From Vibrio astriarenae (GTDB lineage Bacteria; Pseudomonadota; Gammaproteobacteria; Enterobacterales; Vibrionaceae), in the NCBI RefSeq assembly GCF_010587385.1, contig NZ_CP047476.1:992001-1056000 (forward strand): a DNA stretch of 64,000 nucleotides, in the 5' to 3' direction. The notes below the pieces were generated by a model that worked only from the letters and a program-made list of their open reading frames with translations, did no database searches and was not told the origin of the DNA. The translations under genes were made by a program, and so were the position numbers. Of this stretch, positions 9,530 through 18,692 are shown in pieces (positions within the stretch are counted from its first letter, which is position 1; the number at the start of each line of letters is the position of its first letter).

Positions 9530-11020
9530 TTAAGGGTGAGTAGAAAGAATAAATTGTCCCGGTCTTTCTTTGGTCAGTTTATCACCATCAAGTACAACCA
9601 CACCGTTAACCAAAATGTAGTCCCAACCTGTCGCCGGTGCGAACGGGTCCATATATGCCGCGTTACTCGACAAGTTATCAAGATCAAACACCAATAGGTC
9701 AGCATCGGCTCCCTCTTGAATTCGGCCCTTACGCTTAAATGCCGGAGCAGCCTCTTCAATCAATCTTGCAGGGTAGTAGCTCGACATCGCGATAGCCTGC
9801 TCAAGAGAAAGCAGTTTGGTATCTCGAACATAGTGAGTCAGTAGTCTTGTAAATGAGCCGGCACCGTTAGGGTTCGCCTTTACATTCGCATTGAGTGTTG
9901 GCATGGCATCAGAGGAAACAATCATACCCGGATAGGTCAATGCGGTTTCTAGCCACTCTTCTTTCATGTAATGGTGAATGACCATGCCGCCTGGCTCTTC
10001 GCGATGCTTCTGTTCGAAGGTCTCTTTAGTCAAAAACTCTCCTGTCGCTGCCCATTGAACATCACCATATGAGATATCGAAAATTTCTTGCCAATCACGA
10101 CCAAAAACGTCCGCTGAGATAGAGGTTGAACCAGCTGTATAAGGGAAGGCTTCAACGGTCACGTTAGCGCCCTTTTCATTGGCCTCGTCGATTGCCGCGA
10201 GCCAGTTACCAATGTTGCCCATTGCGTTGGCATTAATATGGCAAAGGTGAAGCGCAGTACCGTATTTTTGTGACAGTTTTAGTACATCATTTAGGGGACC
10301 GATATCTCCATTTACACCGCGACGAATGTGGGCAAATAGTGGAACGTTGAGGTCCTTAGCAAGCTTAAACACCATATTAAGCTCTTCGTCAGAGATCGCC
10401 TCGGTCATATAGTCAAGAGGCAGGCCGATACCGATACCACCTTGGTTGATGCCATCGATAAGGTGCTGTTTAAGTTCTTCAATTTGCTCTGGTGTCGCTT
10501 GCTGTGTAAACGCTGGCCCAGCAAACGGGTGCGCACCTTGCTCTGTCACAATGTAGGATTGATCGCGGTCCTCAATGACCTTAATACGCGCGGCATAAAA
10601 ACCAACCGAGGCGCCATAGTTTGCACGTGCTTTGTCACGAATGAACATACCGTAATCGGTCACAGGATAAGCGCCGGCTTCCAGATCCAATGGCGTGGTA
10701 ACACCATCTCTTAGCTGTAGACTCTCACCGAAGCTAAATGGGGTGTGTGAGTGCAAGTCGATAAAACCCGGGGCAACAACCTTATCCTGAGCATCGATGA
10801 CTTTCTCACCGACGAGTTTATCATTGTTCAAAGTGACAATGCTGCCATCAACAATACCGATATTCATGACCTCATTGGTACCGGAAGCCGGGTCAATCAC
10901 TCGCCCTTGCTCAATCACTACATCATAGATAGTGACATCTTCGGCAGACACAGCATTCGCAGCAAATATGTACGAGATTAACCTCAATGACTCACCAGCT
11001 AAGCACCTGCCTGAGCTCAA
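9530..11020 (-). CDS. Amidohydrolase paralogue (D-aminoacylase type) with replaced 5' end
   Basis: Open frame of 496 residues, very similar over its length to the lipoprotein at 7898: the HxH is in PGFIDLHSHTPFSFG, and LHLCHINANAM, VIHHYMK and SSDAMPTLNAN are conserved. The genuine protein seems to begin near FAANAVSAEDV, the tail of a signal peptide with a good A-x-A cleavage site. Everything upstream of about 10965 is antisense to the neighbouring serine-hydrolase fragment, so the signal-peptide core, RBS and promoter are missing. If translated from the ATG at 11020 it would be cytoplasmic and carry about 17 foreign residues. The catalytic domain is intact, but the gene is probably non-functional. 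There is no divergent LysR partner on its 5' side. Confidence 0.7.
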   Translation of the reverse strand: MSSGRCLAGESLRLISYIFAANAVSAEDVTIYDVVIEQGRVIDPASGTNEVMNIGIVDGSIVTLNNDKLVGEKVIDAQDKVVAPGFIDLHSHTPFSFGESLQLRDGVTTPLDLEAGAYPVTDYGMFIRDKARANYGASVGFYAARIKVIEDRDQSYIVTEQGAHPFAGPAFTQQATPEQIEELKQHLIDGINQGGIGIGLPLDYMTEAISDEELNMVFKLAKDLNVPLFAHIRRGVNGDIGPLNDVLKLSQKYGTALHLCHINANAMGNIGNWLAAIDEANEKGANVTVEAFPYTAGSTSISADVFGRDWQEIFDISYGDVQWAATGEFLTKETFEQKHREEPGGMVIHHYMKEEWLETALTYPGMIVSSDAMPTLNANVKANPNGAGSFTRLLTHYVRDTKLLSLEQAIAMSSYYPARLIEEAAPAFKRKGRIQEGADADLLVFDLDNLSSNAAYMDPFAPATGWDYILVNGVVVLDGDKLTKERPGQFILSTHP

Positions 11021-11807
11021 AGGGAGCGGTTTTGAGCGTGTGACTATCCAGGATCTTCTTAACCACGCAACGGCTATCGACTTTGAAGAGAACTATGTTG
11101 ATCCAAACTCAGACTTCCTAAAATACTATGGCCCAGCGATGAACATGGCCTACATTCCTGGAGGCCGTGACGCACAACCAGAATCAACTGAAATCTATGG
11201 TATCTATGACTTCCTTGGCAAGTTTATTGGCGAGAACGAAGATCTAGAGCCGGGTCATATGTTTGAGTACAATTCAGCTAACTCTGATGTTCTAGGTTGG
11301 ATCATTAGCCGAGTATCAGGCCAGCCATACAACGAGTTTATTCAAGAGCACTTATGGTCAAAACTCGGGGCGGATAACGATGCTCACATGGCCGTTGACC
11401 GTGCCTTTATGCCAATTTCTACTGGTGGTATGAACACCACACTGCGTGATGCAGCACGCTTTGGCAGCATGATCCTAAACCGTGGTCACTACAACGGTCA
11501 ACAGATCGTTCCAGCTGAATGGGTTGACGCTACATTAGATTTGGAAGAGAACGACTACCTTCGTACAGCACGCAACCCACGTTATGCTGACGATTGGCAA
11601 GCATATAAAAACAACTGGTGGGTATTAGACCAAGAGCAAGGTGAATACGCGGCTGTTGGTATCCATGGTCAGGTGGTTTACATCAACCGCACGACTGAGA
11701 CGGTGGTAAGTTTCTTCTCTAGCCAGCCTGGCGCATCAACTGTGGGCAATGACCACTTCTGGTCTAAGATCGCCGCTGCTCAAGCTATCGCAGCAGAGGT
11801 AAAGTAG
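10968..11807 (+). pseudogene. 5'-truncated serine hydrolase (beta-lactamase fold)
   Basis: The residues from YEINLNDSPA to the C-terminus align with the serine hydrolase at 5335 from about its residue 153 onward (FEYNSANSDVLGWIISRVSG, STGGMNTTLRDAARFG). The first 150 residues, including the signal peptide and the catalytic SxxK, are absent, so the product could not be a working enzyme. The break coincides, within about 10 bases, with the break in the divergent amidohydrolase (around 10964-10972). The frame can be read from ATG 10968 (or 10932), but there is no evident RBS or promoter. Likely a relic of a rearrangement that joined two truncated genes head to head; an assembly error is the alternative. 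Confidence 0.75.
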
Positions 11808-11841
11808 TCCATATAACATTAGGACAAGCTTGGTTTTACTA

Positions 11842-11880
11842 ATTCCGATGCTGATAAATCAGTGTCGGATTTAGTCTTTA
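11842..11880 (+). terminator. Probable terminator of the truncated serine hydrolase
   Basis: TCCGA-tg-CTGAT / ATCAG-tg-TCGGA imperfect hairpin with a T-rich tail. Confidence 0.5.
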
Positions 11881-11885
11881 TATTA

Positions 11886-11935
11886 CACCCAAGACACCAA
11901 ATGGTGCAGATTTTCAAGATTTGCTTGGGTATAGC
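11886..11935. repeat. Vibrio-type dispersed repeat with CCCAAG/CTTGGG ends
   Basis: The element begins ACCCAAGACACC, contains TGGTGCAGATTTTC and ends GATTTGCTTGGGTAT. The ends are inverted. This form (ACCCAAGtcacc...gatttGCTTGGGT) is a frequent intergenic repeat in Vibrio genomes as I recall it. Confidence 0.6.
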
Positions 11936-12072
11936 TTTTCAATTTGCGTTGACAAATCGCTCTGTGCTTGCAAACAAGTTAGACTTTTAACCCTGCATTT
12001 TAATCCACTTGTTCCGTAAAATAATAAGTCAAAGCAAGATTATGACGAGGATTTTTTACGCTCGTAACCAAG

Positions 12073-13032
12073 TTAGCTTGTGACTCTTACCCCCCCCCAC
12101 TTTGCGTTCAAATCTGGAGTATCACTAATTAACGCAAGTTCGTCGGTATACAGTGATTTTATACTATCAATAAGCAACCTTAATGCTGGATCAGCCGTAT
12201 GTAACTTATTACTAAACATTATGTATTCAGCGGTGTTGGTGTTAGAGATAAAATTCAACTTTAACCGAATGAACTGATCGCGCTTTGGGTGATTGTTGAC
12301 CAAAGCAATCGGTAACACCGACCAGCCTGAGTCTTCTAACATCGCTAATAGCATATCGACATTACTCACCTGCTTGGGGTTACTCTTTACCTGTGAGCGG
12401 GAGAAAACCGGAGTATCGAGATAGTCTTCTAACATCAGTTGACGATACTGAGCAAGCTCATGCAGTGAGCAGGGCTGGCAACTTACCATGGGAGATTGAT
12501 GACTAGTAAAAATGTCGATAGGCATCATCCCGAGATTATAAAAATCCACACCATGCATTGGCAGTGTTCCACCACTACTTAACGCTAAACCCAAGTCAGC
12601 CTCTCCATTAAGCAAACCTTGATACATTGAGAGTCGGTCGCGGTGTAACCATTGAATATCAACCAGTGGAAAGGCATCCGACACCCAACGGTCAACCCGA
12701 GCGATAAAGTGAGGCGGTAATATCGCATCATGGTAGACAGTCAATTGTTGGCTTTCTCCCTGTGACAGGCTATCTGCGCTATTTTGAAAATACTTAGCGT
12801 GATAGAGCAAGTGTTTAGCTTGCTCAAGCAGCACTTTGCCTTCTTGGGTCAAAGCGACCCCTTTTCCAACACGAGAGAATAAAGTTATGTTGAGATCCAC
12901 CTCTAAGTTTCCGACTTGATGGTGCAAAGTAGAGCGGCTTTTTCCGCTTACACGAGCTGCATCACTAAATGAGCTATTCTCTGCCACCGCTACAAAAGCA
13001 GCCACCTGATCTAGACTAAAACGTAACAACAT
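12073..13032 (-). CDS. LysR-family transcriptional regulator (module 3)
   Basis: 319 residues. HTH FSLDQVAAFVAVAENSSFSDAARVSGKSRSTLHHQV at the N-terminus, then a LysR effector domain. It is divergent from the amidohydrolase at 13147 (114 bases between starts). It is paralogous to the regulators at 4305 and 6874. The 3' end contains a run of nine C on the plus strand (12090-12098), read as a G-run coding WGGV six residues before the stop. A slip there would change only the last few residues. The effector is unknown. Confidence 0.82.
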   Translation of the reverse strand: MLLRFSLDQVAAFVAVAENSSFSDAARVSGKSRSTLHHQVGNLEVDLNITLFSRVGKGVALTQEGKVLLEQAKHLLYHAKYFQNSADSLSQGESQQLTVYHDAILPPHFIARVDRWVSDAFPLVDIQWLHRDRLSMYQGLLNGEADLGLALSSGGTLPMHGVDFYNLGMMPIDIFTSHQSPMVSCQPCSLHELAQYRQLMLEDYLDTPVFSRSQVKSNPKQVSNVDMLLAMLEDSGWSVLPIALVNNHPKRDQFIRLKLNFISNTNTAEYIMFSNKLHTADPALRLLIDSIKSLYTDELALISDTPDLNAKWGGVRVTS

Positions 13033-13146
13033 ATTTCTAATTGTCTGAGTTATTCGAACAACCCTTACGTTACATTAGCCAAAATCTTTATACAATCCTT
13101 GCGTGCCACAAATGTGGACGTGAATTATTCTAAAAAGGTTTGAATT

Positions 13147-14877
13147 ATGAAAAGAACATTCTTAGCAAGCTTGATTGCTGCGACAGCAATGTCTGCATAC
13201 GCAGACGCTGACGCGATTTACTTTGGTGGCGACATCCTAACCATGGATGACGCTATGCCTAAAGTTGAAGCAGTCGCTGTCAAAGAAGGCAAGATCGTTG
13301 CAGTCGGTAAAAAAGATGCAATCAAGGCCGAGCATAAAGATGCAAACACTGAACTAGTTGACCTTGAAGGTCGTACCCTGATGCCTAGCTTTTTTGACGC
13401 ACACAGCCACTTCCAAATGTCGGGTGTGAAGCTGGCAATGGTCAACCTAGACCCTAAGCCAGCGGGTAATATTGAGAGCATTAAAGATATCCAACGTGAG
13501 ATGTCTTGGGCACTTAGTAAACGCGAGAAAGACAACAAAGGCAGTAAAGACTGGGTAATTGGCTGGGGCTATGACAACGCAATGCTAGAAGAGGATCGTC
13601 ACCCTACTCGTCATGACCTTGATGCGATCTCTACTGAAGTTCCTATCATCGCAATTCACTTTTCAACACATATCGTCGTTGCTAACACTTACATGCTCGA
13701 CATGCTTGGCATCGACGAAAACAGTGTTGCACCTTCTGGCGGTGTGATCCAACGAGAAGCGGGCTCCATGCAGCCTAACGGCATTTTAGAAGAAGCGGCA
13801 ATTAAGCCAATCCTGTTGTCGCTGACAGAAGACCTGGGTGTCGACCAGTCTCAAGACTTGCCAGAAGACTTTATGTTCGAGCTTGCTCAGAAGATGGTTC
13901 GTGACGCTCAAGACCTGTATGCCTCACAAGGCTTTACCACTGCTACTGAAATGGGTTTGAGTCCTCAAACTCAAGCGCTTTTCCAGCACATGGCTGCGAC
14001 CGACCAGCTGAAAATTGACGTTGCGGGCGGCATGTTCTACTTCGCTACCGATGTCGATACAGTGGTTAATAACTACTCGCCAGACTACGATAACGGTTTC
14101 CGCTTGGCTGGTCTAAAAGCTAACCTTGATGGCGGCTCACCAGGTCGTACGGCCTTCCTTCGTGACCCTTACCATGTGCAGTTGGAAGGCGAAGAAGGTT
14201 ACGTGGGCTATTCTTCAATGTCTGCCGATGATCTAGCTAAGCTTGCTAGCAGCTACCTAGAACATGACATCCCACTGTTTGTCCATGCTCTTGGTGACGG
14301 TGCGCTTGATATCGCTATTGAAGGCTTAACTGTAGCGAACAAAGCATACCCAGGTAAAGACCGTCGTACTCAGCTTATCCACCTACAGCAGGTGCAAGAA
14401 GATCAGTTTGAGACACTAAAAGATCTTGATGTTACCCTGACATATCAAATGGCGCACAGCTTCTACTTTGCTGATTTCCATGCTAAGCAAATCTATGGAC
14501 CGGAGCGAACAGCTAAACTTAATCCGGTACAATCTGGTATTAATCACGGCTTCTCAACGACTATCCACCATGACTCTCCTGTCCATCCAGTGGACCAGTT
14601 CACACTAATCTGGACAGCTGTTAACCGAGTTAGCCGCAGTGGCAAGGTTTGGGGCGAAGATGAACGTATCAGTGTGATGGATGCACTAAAAGCTTCAACA
14701 ATCAATGCTGCCTATCAGTTCCGTGAAGAAGACCATAAAGGCTCTCTAGAACCTGGTAAACTAGCTGATATGATCATTCTTGACCAGAACCCGTTGAAAG
14801 TCGATCCGATGGCACTCAAGGATCTTAAAGTTATGGCGACTTACAAAGAAGGTGTTGAAATTTTCCGAGCGAAATAG
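13147..14877 (+). CDS. Secreted amidohydrolase, YtcJ/amidohydrolase-3 type
   Basis: 576 residues with a Sec signal peptide (MKRTFLASLIAATAMSAYA). The N-terminal composite domain (FGGDILTMDDAMPKVEAVAV) and the metal-binding H-x-H (FFDAHSHFQMSG) are typical of the amidohydrolase-3/YtcJ branch. That branch includes N-substituted formamide deformylase-like proteins and is longer than the D-aminoacylase branch. Later conserved pieces are FVHALGDGALDIAI, TTIHHDSPVHPVDQF and KGSLEPGKLADMIILD. Predicted periplasmic. It is divergent from a LysR gene, giving a third regulator/hydrolase module. The substrate is unknown; amide or carbamate hydrolysis is the family expectation. Confidence 0.83.
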   Translation: MKRTFLASLIAATAMSAYADADAIYFGGDILTMDDAMPKVEAVAVKEGKIVAVGKKDAIKAEHKDANTELVDLEGRTLMPSFFDAHSHFQMSGVKLAMVNLDPKPAGNIESIKDIQREMSWALSKREKDNKGSKDWVIGWGYDNAMLEEDRHPTRHDLDAISTEVPIIAIHFSTHIVVANTYMLDMLGIDENSVAPSGGVIQREAGSMQPNGILEEAAIKPILLSLTEDLGVDQSQDLPEDFMFELAQKMVRDAQDLYASQGFTTATEMGLSPQTQALFQHMAATDQLKIDVAGGMFYFATDVDTVVNNYSPDYDNGFRLAGLKANLDGGSPGRTAFLRDPYHVQLEGEEGYVGYSSMSADDLAKLASSYLEHDIPLFVHALGDGALDIAIEGLTVANKAYPGKDRRTQLIHLQQVQEDQFETLKDLDVTLTYQMAHSFYFADFHAKQIYGPERTAKLNPVQSGINHGFSTTIHHDSPVHPVDQFTLIWTAVNRVSRSGKVWGEDERISVMDALKASTINAAYQFREEDHKGSLEPGKLADMIILDQNPLKVDPMALKDLKVMATYKEGVEIFRAK

Positions 14878-15489
14878 TTCACCCAAAACTGGGTAGACTC
14901 AAGCCTACCCAGTTATTCCATCACCACATATCAACACTGCTGATCTGTTCAAGAGATTAATTCGCCAGATATAAACTATCCGTTAGGTTTCAGTTCGATG
15001 CTACACATCAATCTCAACCTAACGGTATCGTTCAATTTTGTCAGTACTTAAATAGTGATGGGAAGTGGGTTTTTACTCGCTAGGTAACTATTTACTAGCT
15101 ACGTAACAATCAGGTAGATTTGAAAATAGTTCTTGTCAGAAAAGCTAATATAGACAAGTCACATCTAAAAAAAAACCGTCCAACGCTTTTAAATTTCGGA
15201 CATGCGCTGAACGGTAATAAAGGGATTGTAGAGTTATTAAACTTATAACTCAGAATATGGAAGTTGGTCGGACTAGCAACTAATACTAAGATCACCTCGT
15301 CGCTATCTGCTTACCGCAGACAAGCTATAAAGCTCAAGTGATATGACAAATTGCACAAAGCTCTTTGTTTAGTAACTCGTTGAGTGTTTCAACAACATGT
15401 TTATTTTACCTAAATAGTTTCAGCAATATACTAGTTATATTTAATTCTTCTATTTGAAAATTTTGAATAGTTAACAATCGAGAGAAATC
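14878..15489. other. AT-rich intergenic region without a supported gene
   Basis: A hairpin AACTGGGTAG/CTACCCAGTT (14887-14914) follows the amidohydrolase stop and may end its transcript, although a T-run is missing. The remaining 570 bases are AT-rich with only short frames that lack RBS and family features. The last part must hold the promoter of the LysR gene at 15490. Confidence 0.5.
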
Positions 15490-16407
15490 GTGCATCACCC
15501 ACTAAGCGGAATCGACATCAAATCACTCCTCATCTTGCAGCAGCTTCTACAACACAACAGTGTCAAACAAGTCGCTAAACAAATGGGGTTGCAACAAGGC
15601 ACAGTCACCTACCATCTCAATAAACTGCGTGAGCATTTTAATGACCCTTTATATATTCCATCAGGTCGAGGAATCGAACCCACACCTAAAGCACTATCAC
15701 TGGCCACACCACTATATGACGCCATCTCATCTTTAGAGCGAGTCATTGCTACAGAAGATTTTCAGCCAATATTCGCTAAAGGGACAATTCGTATCGCCAT
15801 GCCTGGTTTGGGTGCACTCCATGTTATCCCAGAACTCGTAAATCGTTTACAAGAGACTGCACCTGGTATAGTCGTTGAAACCTCGTTATGGAATGAGAGC
15901 ACTGAACAAGAGTTACTAGAGGGAAAGTTTGAACTGACTTTCAATGTAATTTCCGAACTGTCTCCCCAACTTTATGGTGTTGAGGTAGGAAAAATGCCAA
16001 TGTGTGCAGTCTATGATAAACGGCACCCGCTGAACCATAGCACCGAATGGCCACAAAGTGCTTTCGACTACCCATACGTAGCGATTGCACCGCAGACACA
16101 CCAACAACAATCCGTCGAGTCCCTAGCTAAGTCCTACGGAAAAACTCGCCAGATCATTGCAGGAGTTGCTAGTTATCAATTACTTGCGAAACTGCTCGAG
16201 GGCTCTAACCGTGTCAGTATAATTTCAGTAGGCTCCGCAGCATTGCTCACCAACAGTACTTTAACTTCACGACCTATCAAGGCACTACCTCCAACAACCA
16301 TTCACTGTTACTGGCATCAAAGAAGCCACAATGACCCTTTGCACCGTTTTGTGCGCAATGAGCTGATTGACATATGTAGACGACAAATCAGCGACATATC
16401 CAAATGA
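15490..16407 (+). CDS. LysR-family transcriptional regulator
   Basis: 305 residues starting at a GTG (15490) preceded by a GAGAGA ribosome site. HTH: IDIKSLLILQQLLQHNSVKQVAKQMGLQQGTVTYHLNKLREHF; then FIPSGRG-like wing and PTPKAL. It belongs to a different LysR branch from the three module regulators (more like NodD/LeuO in its HTH spacing). It is codirectional with the amidohydrolase but 612 bases away, so a separate unit. It is followed by an IS element beginning 93 bases after its stop. The target is unknown; no divergent partner gene is present. Confidence 0.8.
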   Translation: MHHPLSGIDIKSLLILQQLLQHNSVKQVAKQMGLQQGTVTYHLNKLREHFNDPLYIPSGRGIEPTPKALSLATPLYDAISSLERVIATEDFQPIFAKGTIRIAMPGLGALHVIPELVNRLQETAPGIVVETSLWNESTEQELLEGKFELTFNVISELSPQLYGVEVGKMPMCAVYDKRHPLNHSTEWPQSAFDYPYVAIAPQTHQQQSVESLAKSYGKTRQIIAGVASYQLLAKLLEGSNRVSIISVGSAALLTNSTLTSRPIKALPPTTIHCYWHQRSHNDPLHRFVRNELIDICRRQISDISK

Positions 16408-16517
16408 TATCAATCAACCGTTGTTGGCACTTGTTAGTAGAAAAATCACCACAAGCGATATGAGTAGCAAGCAACAACCTGTTTTCTGTTTGTTCCCAGT
16501 GGTAAGACCCCAGAACT

Positions 16518-17335
16518 CTATACACTCTCAAGCTCCTGAAAATACTGTCTTTCATAGTCATTTGGTGACAGCCCACCATTAGTACCATGATTTCGTCTGG
16601 GATTGTAGAAACACTCAATATAATCAAATATCTCTGACCGCGCTTCTGCGCGGGTTTTGTAGATTATTTTCTTTACTCGATCTTTCTTAAGCAGTGAGAA
16701 AAGGCTTTCAGCAACAGCATTGTCATGGCAGTTTCCTTTCCGACTCATGCTGATTTCCATATTGTGCGCTTTCAGGAAGCTCTTCCAGTCACCCGACGTA
16801 TATTGAACCCCTTGATCAGAGTGGATCAGAACCTTGCCTTTGGGTCTTCTGCGCCAAATAGCCATCAACAATGCATCGATGACTAGGTCAGATTTGGGAC
16901 TACTTTTCATTGTCCAACCAACGACTTTCCTAGAAAATAAGTCGATGACGACCGTCAAGTATAGCCATCCTTCGTGCGTCCGGATGTAGGTGAAATCAGT
17001 TATCGGTCTGGCTTATCAACGTTAAATCCCCTGTCTAGGACGTTTGGCGCGGCGATATGAGGCTTACCTCGACCAAAGCCTGGGTGGCGCACCGCTTTTA
17101 TATTGGCTTGCTTCATCAAGCGATAAACCCTGTTCTTCCCACAAGACTCACCATCACTTCGAAGATCGATAGTGATATTGCGATAACCATAAACACATCC
17201 ACTCTCAAGCCAAAACTGCTTAATTTTACCTAGTAAACGTTGATCCTCTTTCGCGCGACAACTTAGCGGCTTACGCTGCCACGCATAGAATCCACTGCGT
17301 TGGATTTCAAGGATTTGGCACATCACTTTCAAAGG
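16518..17335 (-). pseudogene. IS3-family transposase OrfB, frameshifted
   Basis: Two frames together make OrfB. The first (17332-17000) holds the N-terminal helix-turn-helix part (MKVMCQILEIQRSGFYAWQR, then YGYRNITIDL) and stops right after NVDKPDR. The second (from about 17003 to 16518) carries the DDE domain: VVIDLFSRKVVGW (first Asp), IHSDQGVQYTS (second Asp) and KGNCHDNAVAESLFSLLK (Glu). In intact relatives the join reads DRVWVTDFTYI. Here CGA is followed directly by TAACTGATTTC, consistent with a loss of about 7 bases. The element is therefore not autonomous. Normal expression would need -1 frameshifting from OrfA. Confidence 0.82.
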
Positions 17336-17355
17336 GTATCGCTGAAGTCGCTCGC

Positions 17356-17649
17356 TTATGAACGTGTACTTTTCTTTGACTCCCCGGCAAAGTACACGGC
17401 GGCTTCCTTTAATATGTCCCTTTCCATGGTCACCCGCTTAAGCTCGGCTTTTAGCTTCCTGATCTCAGCGTTTTGATCATCTTCTTGCTGTCGCTGCTCT
17501 GTTGGCTTTTCATATCTTTTAACCCAGTCGCAAAGTGATTTGTAGCTCACTCCCAGCCGCTCAGCAGTTGAGTTAAGTGTATGACCGTGCTTAGTGACTT
17601 GTTCAACGGCTTGGATTTTGAACTCTTCTGTGTAGCGTTTTCCGCTCAT
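17356..17649 (-). CDS. IS3-family transposase OrfA
   Basis: 97 residues. MSGKRYTEEFKIQAVEQV followed by an HTH (STAERLGVSYKSLCDWVKRY) and a leucine-zipper-like coiled coil (IRKLKAELKRVTMERDILKEA), the standard IS3 OrfA make-up. The C-terminus overlaps the A-rich slippery stretch used to make the OrfAB fusion. Intact. Confidence 0.88.
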   Translation of the reverse strand: MSGKRYTEEFKIQAVEQVTKHGHTLNSTAERLGVSYKSLCDWVKRYEKPTEQRQQEDDQNAEIRKLKAELKRVTMERDILKEAAVYFAGESKKSTRS

Positions 17650-17768
17650 AACAACACCTCATAGTTTGTTGAATTATATAACTATTAAGTGTCTAGGGAA
17701 GTGGGGGCTTACCAATCTTTGGACGTTATCGGACAATAACTTATTGATTTAGAAGTATAATAGGCATT

Positions 17769-17796
17769 AAAAAAGACGTCCTAGGACGTCTTTTTT
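17769..17796 (-). terminator. Terminator of tRNA-Ser
   Basis: Near-perfect hairpin AAAAGACGTCC / GGACGTCTTTT with A- and T-runs, located 8 bases beyond the 3' end of the tRNA; works on both strands. Confidence 0.85.
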
Positions 17797-17804
17797 ATAG
17801 AATG

Positions 17805-17892
17805 TGGCGGTGAGTGAGAGATTCGAACTCTCGATACGTTGCCGTATACACACTTTCCAGGCGTGCTCCTTCAGCCACTCGGACAACTCACC
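17805..17892 (-). tRNA. tRNA-Ser (anticodon GGA)
   Basis: 88 bases including an encoded CCA. The acceptor stem GGTGAGT pairs with ACTCACC, the discriminator is G, and the anticodon loop CTGGAAA gives GGA. The long variable arm (GTGTATACGGCAACGTATC) is class II as in serine tRNAs. The T-loop GAGAGTTCGAATCTCTC is intact. Confidence 0.95.
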
Positions 17893-18038
17893 GTAATTTT
17901 GTTTTGGTTGGCTTTGCGTGCCAACGAGGCGCTAATTTAATGATTCGAGCCTTGTTGGTCAAGGGTATCAGCGAAAAAAATGCTAATTTGTGGTTTAAGT
18001 GGCGATAAATTAGCTATCTCGCTGAATGAATGACCAAT

Positions 18039-18491
18039 TTATGCTGATTGCCGTTGGTAACCCGGTACGCGGAACCAACGACGGCACATATCTAAGAAGT
18101 AACCATATAGGACGCCCATACCACAAGAAACAACGGCGTTGCTCGACACTGCGGTAATGATCTGTTCGGTTGATGCACCAACAGCAAACAAGATTGCTGC
18201 GTATACAGGAGACTGGAACAGCACGTATGCGATGAGATCTGAGATATTTCGCATCAAGCCTGTTTCAGAGATACGTTTACCTTGGCGAAGACAGAAATCG
18301 CGGAACACACCATAAGGCCATGCAATGGCGATGTTGACTGGAATAGATAGTGTTCTTGAAGCTAGAGATTGCTGGAAAGTCATACCCGAGATCATAATCT
18401 CGATGATCATTCCGGTGACAAAACAAAATACAACCATAGCAAACGTATCTGCTGCGGCATTGCGAATACAAAACGGCGCACGCGCTTTCAT
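18039..18491 (-). CDS. alaE: L-alanine exporter AlaE
   Basis: 150 residues, the usual AlaE length. Matches remembered AlaE landmarks: [68 protein letters not shown] and the basic C-terminus. Four predicted transmembrane helices; inner membrane. The family exports L-alanine (and toxic alanyl-peptide-derived alanine), driven by the proton gradient. A monocistronic gene downstream of the hybrid kinase promoter region. In Escherichia coli it is under Lrp; no operator was identified here. Confidence 0.92.
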   Translation of the reverse strand: MKARAPFCIRNAAADTFAMVVFCFVTGMIIEIMISGMTFQQSLASRTLSIPVNIAIAWPYGVFRDFCLRQGKRISETGLMRNISDLIAYVLFQSPVYAAILFAVGASTEQIITAVSSNAVVSCGMGVLYGYFLDMCRRWFRVPGYQRQSA

Positions 18492-18692
18492 TCTTGACTA
18501 GCTCCAATAAACGACATCTTAAAAAGCCAAATTGCTCGTAACTCACTGAACAGTAGGCACAAAAAAGCCCGGCCATTACTGACCAGACGATGGCGCTATT
18601 AGAACACAATTATATTAGTTTAGGATTTCAAATTTTTATAAAAAACCAGTTTATACAGCCACTATAAAAACAAAAAGCAGTTGTAATCACTA

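Larger units (their letters stand above)
16500..17714 (-). mobile_element. IS3-family insertion sequence, transposase damaged
   Basis: About 1.2 kb bounded by inverted ends: TGGTAAGACCCC at 16500 and, on the other strand, TGGTAAGCCCCC ending at 17714. It carries orfA and orfB on the minus strand with the family's -1 frameshift window (AAAGAAAAG near 17378-17370) between them. orfB is additionally broken near 17003. No target-site duplication is visible (cag on the left, atc on the right), which suggests an old insertion or a later rearrangement. It lies between a LysR gene and a tRNA-Ser gene and interrupts no recognisable gene. Confidence 0.85.

Noticed and set aside
10442..10981. Plus-strand frames of 76-90 codons inside the amidohydrolase
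   Set aside because: Antisense shadows of a conserved catalytic domain.
17814..18008. 64-codon frame over the tRNA-Ser gene
   Set aside because: Covers the tRNA antisense strand and has no protein-like features.
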